64,000 nucleotides of DNA from Dyella thiooxydans (GTDB taxonomy: Bacteria > Pseudomonadota > Gammaproteobacteria > Xanthomonadales > Rhodanobacteraceae). Position numbers and translations under genes: made by a program. The stretch spans positions 620,001-684,000 of the forward strand of contig NZ_CP014841.1 of assembly GCF_001641285.1 (NCBI RefSeq), in the 5' to 3' direction. Every line of letters begins with the position of its first letter. Position 1 is the stretch's first letter. This document shows, piece after piece, positions 58,475-64,000 of this stretch. The notes beneath the pieces are model-generated. The model had not been told where the DNA came from. It saw only the letters and a program-made list of their open reading frames with translations, and did no database searches.

Positions 58475-58837
58475 ATGGCAGTAGACAAGAATGCGACGGG
58501 CTTCGGCGAGGAACATCTGCGCCCGGCCAGGATGCGCATCGAGACGACGGTGCTGATGAGTCGTGGAGACCAGTCGCATCCGAGCGAGCTGGTGGATATT
58601 TCGGCCACTGGCCTGCTGGTGCGTCGGCCCCTGGGCTGGTCCGGCGAGCTGGGGGAGCCGTGGGTGCTGGACATGATCTTCGGCAGCGACCTGCACATCC
58701 ATCTGGAGGCGACGGTGGCAAGGATCTCCGACCATCACGTCGGATACGCGTATTCCCGGATTCCCGAGGACAAGCAGGTGCCGCTGTGGAACCTGCTCGG
58801 TGGTTACGCCGACATCCTGGAGCAGTGGAACAACTGA
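58475..58837 (+). CDS. PilZ-domain protein with a non-canonical c-di-GMP motif
   Basis: The protein is 120 aa and consists of one PilZ domain. The second half of the c-di-GMP site is present as DISATG (D/NxSxxG motif, about residues 46-51). The first half should be RxxxR, but the region reads RPARMR (about 16-21), in which no Arg pair has the four-residue spacing, so binding is uncertain. Two ATG codons (58472 and 58475) are adjacent; the second gives better spacing to GAGGGAG. It lies alone, between a 730-base gap and a terminator. Confidence 0.82.
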   Translation: MAVDKNATGFGEEHLRPARMRIETTVLMSRGDQSHPSELVDISATGLLVRRPLGWSGELGEPWVLDMIFGSDLHIHLEATVARISDHHVGYAYSRIPEDKQVPLWNLLGGYADILEQWNN

Positions 58838-58863
58838 GCGCGACCGTTCCGCAGCCCCGCACA

Positions 58864-58891
58864 GGAAAACGCCCGCGTTACGCGGGCGTTC
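58864..58891. terminator. Bidirectional intrinsic terminator between PilZ gene and fadD-like gene
   Basis: AACGCCCGCG (58868-58877) pairs with CGCGGGCGTT (58881-58890) over TTA. On the minus strand TTTTCC follows, and on the plus strand CTTGC, so termination of the acyl-CoA ligase gene is the stronger use. Confidence 0.75.
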
Positions 58892-58915
58892 TTGCATCCG
58901 CAGGCACCTGGCCGG

Positions 58916-60604
58916 TCAGTGGGTGGCGGCCGGCTTCTTCTCGTCCCGCAGCTCGCGCCTGAGGATCTTGCCGACGTTGCTCTTGGGCAGGTCGTCGCGG
59001 AACTCGATGAGCTTCGGCCGCTTGTAGCCGGTGAGGTTCTCGCGGCAGAACTCCTTCAGGGCCTCGGCGGTGAGGTTCGGGTCCTTGCGCACCACGAACA
59101 GCTTCACCACCTCGCCAGAGTGTTCGTCCGGGATGCCCACGGCCGCGACTTCCGACACGCCAGGGTGCTGCATCACCGTGTCTTCGACCTCGTTCGGATA
59201 CACGTTGAAGCCGGACACCAGGATCATGTCCTTCTTGCGGTCGACGATGTAGAAGTAACCGTTCTCATCCATCCGGGCGATGTCACCGGTGTGCAGCCAG
59301 CCATCCTCGCCGAGCACCTTGGCGGTCTCCTCCGGGCGCTGCCAGTAGCCCTTCATCACCTGCGGGCCCTGCACCATCAGTTCCCCCACTTCACCGACCG
59401 GCAGCGGCTGGTTCTCTTCCGACCAGATCGCCACGTTGGTGGACGGGATCGGCAGGCCGATCGAGCCGTTGTATTCCTTCAGGTCGAGCGGGTTGATGCA
59501 GGCGGCAGGCGATGTCTCGGTGAGGCCGTAGGCTTCGGCCAGGGTGCAGCCGGTGACCTTCTTCCAGCGTTCGGCCACGGCACGCTGCACCGCCATGCCG
59601 CCACCCAGCGTCAGGTGCAGGCGCGAGAAATCCACCTCGGCGAAGCCGGGCGTGTTGAGCAGGCCGTTGAACAGCGTATTGACGCCGGTGAGCGCGGTGA
59701 AGCGCGACTTCTGCAGCTCCTTGACGAACCCGGGCATGTCGCGCGGATTGGTGATCAGCCAGTTCAGGCCGCCCAGGCGCATGAACACCAGGCCGTTCGC
59801 CGTCAGCGAGAAGATGTGATAGAGCGGCAGGGCGGTGATGATGACCTCCTCGCCCTCCTTCGCATTCCGGCCGATCCAGCTGCCGGCCTGCAGCATGTTG
59901 GCCACCATGTTGCCGTGGCTGAGCATCGCGCCCTTGGCCACGCCGGTGGTGCCACCGGTGTACTGCAGGAAAGCCAGGTCATCGTGGCTCAGCATGACTT
60001 TCGGCAGCGGGTGATGAGCCCCGCGCGCCAGGGCATCGTTGAAGCGCACGGCCTGTGGCAGGTGGTAATCCGGCACCATTTTCTTTACGTGCTTGGCCAC
60101 CGTGTTGACCAGCATGCCCTTGAGGCCGCCGAGCAGGTCGCCCACGCCCGTGGTGACGATGTGCTCGACATGGGTGTCGGCCACCACCTGCTGGACCGTC
60201 GAGGCGAAATTGTCCAGCACCACGATCGCCTTGGCGCCGGAGTCCTCCAGCTGATGCCTGAGCTCGCGGGCGGTATAGAGCGGGTTGGTGTTGACCACCA
60301 CCAATCCCGCACGCAGTGCGCCGAACAGGGCGATCGGGTACTGCAGGACGTTGGGCATCATGATCGCGATGCGATCGCCCTTGACCAGCTTGAGCTCGCC
60401 GGAGAGATAACCGGCGAACTTCGCGCTCATCGCATCGATCTCGCCGTAAGTGAGCTGCTTGCCGAAGCTGGCGAAAGCCGGCCGCTCCTTGAACTTGCCG
60501 AAGGCCTCCTCGAGCACCGCGACGACAGATGCGTAGGCACCCAGGTCGATCTCGGCGGGGACACCCTCCGGATAGTGGTCAAGCCACGGACGCTCTTTGC
60601 TCAT
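58916..60604 (-). CDS. fadD: Long-chain fatty-acid-CoA ligase
   Basis: FadD activates free long-chain fatty acids to acyl-CoA with ATP, at the inner membrane, for beta-oxidation or lipid use. The protein is 562 aa, like E. coli FadD. The AMP-binding motif is YTGGTTGVAKGAMLSHGN (about 213-230). The adenylate region AYGLTETSPAACINP is near 355, and the hinge GDIARMDENGYFYIVDRKKDMILVSGFNVYPNEVE is near 430-464, with the catalytic Lys in KSNVGKILRREL at the C-terminus. Start ATG at 60604 (MSKERPWLDHYPEGV). The frame continues upstream without support. Confidence 0.95.
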   Translation of the reverse strand: MSKERPWLDHYPEGVPAEIDLGAYASVVAVLEEAFGKFKERPAFASFGKQLTYGEIDAMSAKFAGYLSGELKLVKGDRIAIMMPNVLQYPIALFGALRAGLVVVNTNPLYTARELRHQLEDSGAKAIVVLDNFASTVQQVVADTHVEHIVTTGVGDLLGGLKGMLVNTVAKHVKKMVPDYHLPQAVRFNDALARGAHHPLPKVMLSHDDLAFLQYTGGTTGVAKGAMLSHGNMVANMLQAGSWIGRNAKEGEEVIITALPLYHIFSLTANGLVFMRLGGLNWLITNPRDMPGFVKELQKSRFTALTGVNTLFNGLLNTPGFAEVDFSRLHLTLGGGMAVQRAVAERWKKVTGCTLAEAYGLTETSPAACINPLDLKEYNGSIGLPIPSTNVAIWSEENQPLPVGEVGELMVQGPQVMKGYWQRPEETAKVLGEDGWLHTGDIARMDENGYFYIVDRKKDMILVSGFNVYPNEVEDTVMQHPGVSEVAAVGIPDEHSGEVVKLFVVRKDPNLTAEALKEFCRENLTGYKRPKLIEFRDDLPKSNVGKILRRELRDEKKPAATH

Positions 60605-60730
60605 GGTGATCCTTGCGCTCCTGGAAACGGATGGCCGCCTGCCGCGGCCGGTCATCGACATGACGCGGCATTGGAGCATACGCTCGCGTATAGCGGCAAG
60701 CCGCGCCGCAACGACCCGGAAGCCCTCCGC

Positions 60731-61174
60731 ATGCGCCTGCACCGATGCCTTTTACTGATGTTTGCCGCGGTCGTTTCCGGAGTGCTCGGCGGGTGTCATC
60801 GAGTCCCCGCCGAGGAAGCGGTGCGGCACGCGGTGACGGCGGCGGAGCATGCCGCCGAGGCGGTCGACGCGGGGGCTTTCCGGGATCGGCTGAGTGAGGA
60901 TTTCACCGGCAACCGGGGGCAGTTCGATCGCCGGCAACTGGTCGATCTGCTGCGCCTGGCACGGCTGCGGGGCGAGACCATCCATGTGCTGATGGGGCCG
61001 GTGTCGGTCGAGCCGCATGGCGATCGTTTCGTGGCGACGTTCACCGTGACACTCACCAGCGGGGGGCGCCTGTTGCCCTCCGACATGGGGGTCTACCGGG
61101 TCGAGAGCGCCTGGCGTCAGGAGGGCGGCGACTGGGTCTGCTATTCGGCCACCTGGTCGCAGCCTTCGCCGTAG
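60731..61174 (+). CDS. Small lipoprotein, unknown
   Basis: I do not recognise a named family. The protein is 147 aa. A signal peptide with lipobox VLGGC (Cys about 22) is followed by an acidic helical part (VPAEEAVRHAVTAAEHAAEAVDAGAFRDRLSEDF) and a beta-rich segment (IHVLMGPVSVEPHGDRFVATFTVTLTSGGRLLP, VYRVESAWRQEGGDWVCYSATW), which could be an NTF2/SnoaL-like fold. Start ATG at 60731 is divergent from fadD; the spacer is about 126 bases. A terminator shared with acnA follows. Confidence 0.7.
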   Translation: MRLHRCLLLMFAAVVSGVLGGCHRVPAEEAVRHAVTAAEHAAEAVDAGAFRDRLSEDFTGNRGQFDRRQLVDLLRLARLRGETIHVLMGPVSVEPHGDRFVATFTVTLTSGGRLLPSDMGVYRVESAWRQEGGDWVCYSATWSQPSP

Positions 61175-61184
61175 CGCCACGCTG

Positions 61185-61216
61185 AAAAAGAGAGCGCCGC
61201 CCGGAGGCGGCGCTCT
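61185..61216 (-). terminator. Terminator shared by acnA and the small lipoprotein gene
   Basis: AGAGCGCCGCC (61191-61201) pairs with GGCGGCGCTCT (61206-61216) across CGGA. On the minus strand a T5 run (61189-61185) follows the stem, so it is an intrinsic terminator of acnA; it lies just after the convergent lipoprotein gene. Confidence 0.85.
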
Positions 61217-61234
61217 TCCATCATGGGCGGGTGT

Positions 61235-63985
<2,751 letters not shown>

Positions 63986-64000
63986 GGCTAACTCCTTTAT

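Overview
The window is 64 kb of dense, GC-rich chromosomal DNA with no rRNA, tRNA, prophage, insertion sequence or CRISPR array that I can see. Gene content and order point to a gammaproteobacterium of the Xanthomonadales, most likely Rhodanobacteraceae (Dyella, Rhodanobacter, Frateuria or Luteibacter-like). The clues are infB-rbfA-truB-rpsO-pnp followed by a class III polyhydroxyalkanoate (PHA) synthase pair, mtnA next to gyrA, a PilH-type orphan receiver, a cysJIH / cysB-like / cysG / cysK block, and a REP-type inverted repeat. The genus is an inference from these features, not a database result.

Layout. 1-5.3 kb: translation and RNA turnover genes (infB 3' end, rbfA, truB, rpsO, pnp). 5.3-9.4 kb: phaE-phaC, a PspC mini-protein, mtnA and a GtrA-like membrane protein. 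9.5-14.3 kb: gyrA, a peroxiredoxin, and an hsp20-cbpA/dnaJ chaperone pair. 14.3-22.4 kb (minus strand): pilH-like receiver, acuI/yhdH, a LOG-family hydrolase, then the 2-oxoglutarate dehydrogenase operon sucA-sucB-lpdA. 22.5-24.7 kb: a JmjC ribosomal oxygenase coupled to a GNAT acetyltransferase. 24.8-33.1 kb: assimilatory sulfite/cysteine genes cysJ-cysI-cysH, a divergent CysB-like regulator, cysG and cysK. 33.1-36.2 kb: a BlaI-BlaR1 regulatory pair beside an exported HExxH peptidase whose promoter carries two tandem dyads. 36.2-41.8 kb: small proteins, glutathione transferase, a Coa1-like protein, a GFA-fold protein, an orphan TolB-like protein and purB. 42-43.5 kb: fumC behind a perfect REP-type inverted repeat. 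43.5-48.5 kb (minus): a YtrA-type GntR/ABC operon with two DUF2884-like lipoproteins and a PDZ protein. 49-53 kb: azoreductase with divergent LysR, then an aminotransferase/omega-amidase pair. 53.3-64 kb: a CsgG-like lipoprotein with a peptidoglycan-binding tail, rluB, scpB-scpA, a PilZ protein, a long-chain acyl-CoA ligase, a small lipoprotein and acnA.

How the parts work together. Central metabolism is strongly represented (acnA, sucAB-lpdA, fumC), together with carbon storage (phaEC) and fatty-acid activation (fadD). Sulfur metabolism appears in two places. The cys block takes activated sulfate to sulfide, siroheme and cysteine, but no cysDN or cysC gene is in the window. mtnA plus the aminotransferase/omega-amidase pair supply steps of methionine salvage.

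The regions I consider most worth following are the BlaI/BlaR1-peptidase module with its double operator, the YtrA/ABC/lipoprotein envelope operon, the histone-like tail on PhaE, the leader structures of rpsO, gyrA and cysJ, and the REPIN-like element between purB and fumC. All calls rest on reading motifs and context in the sequence; no similarity search was run.
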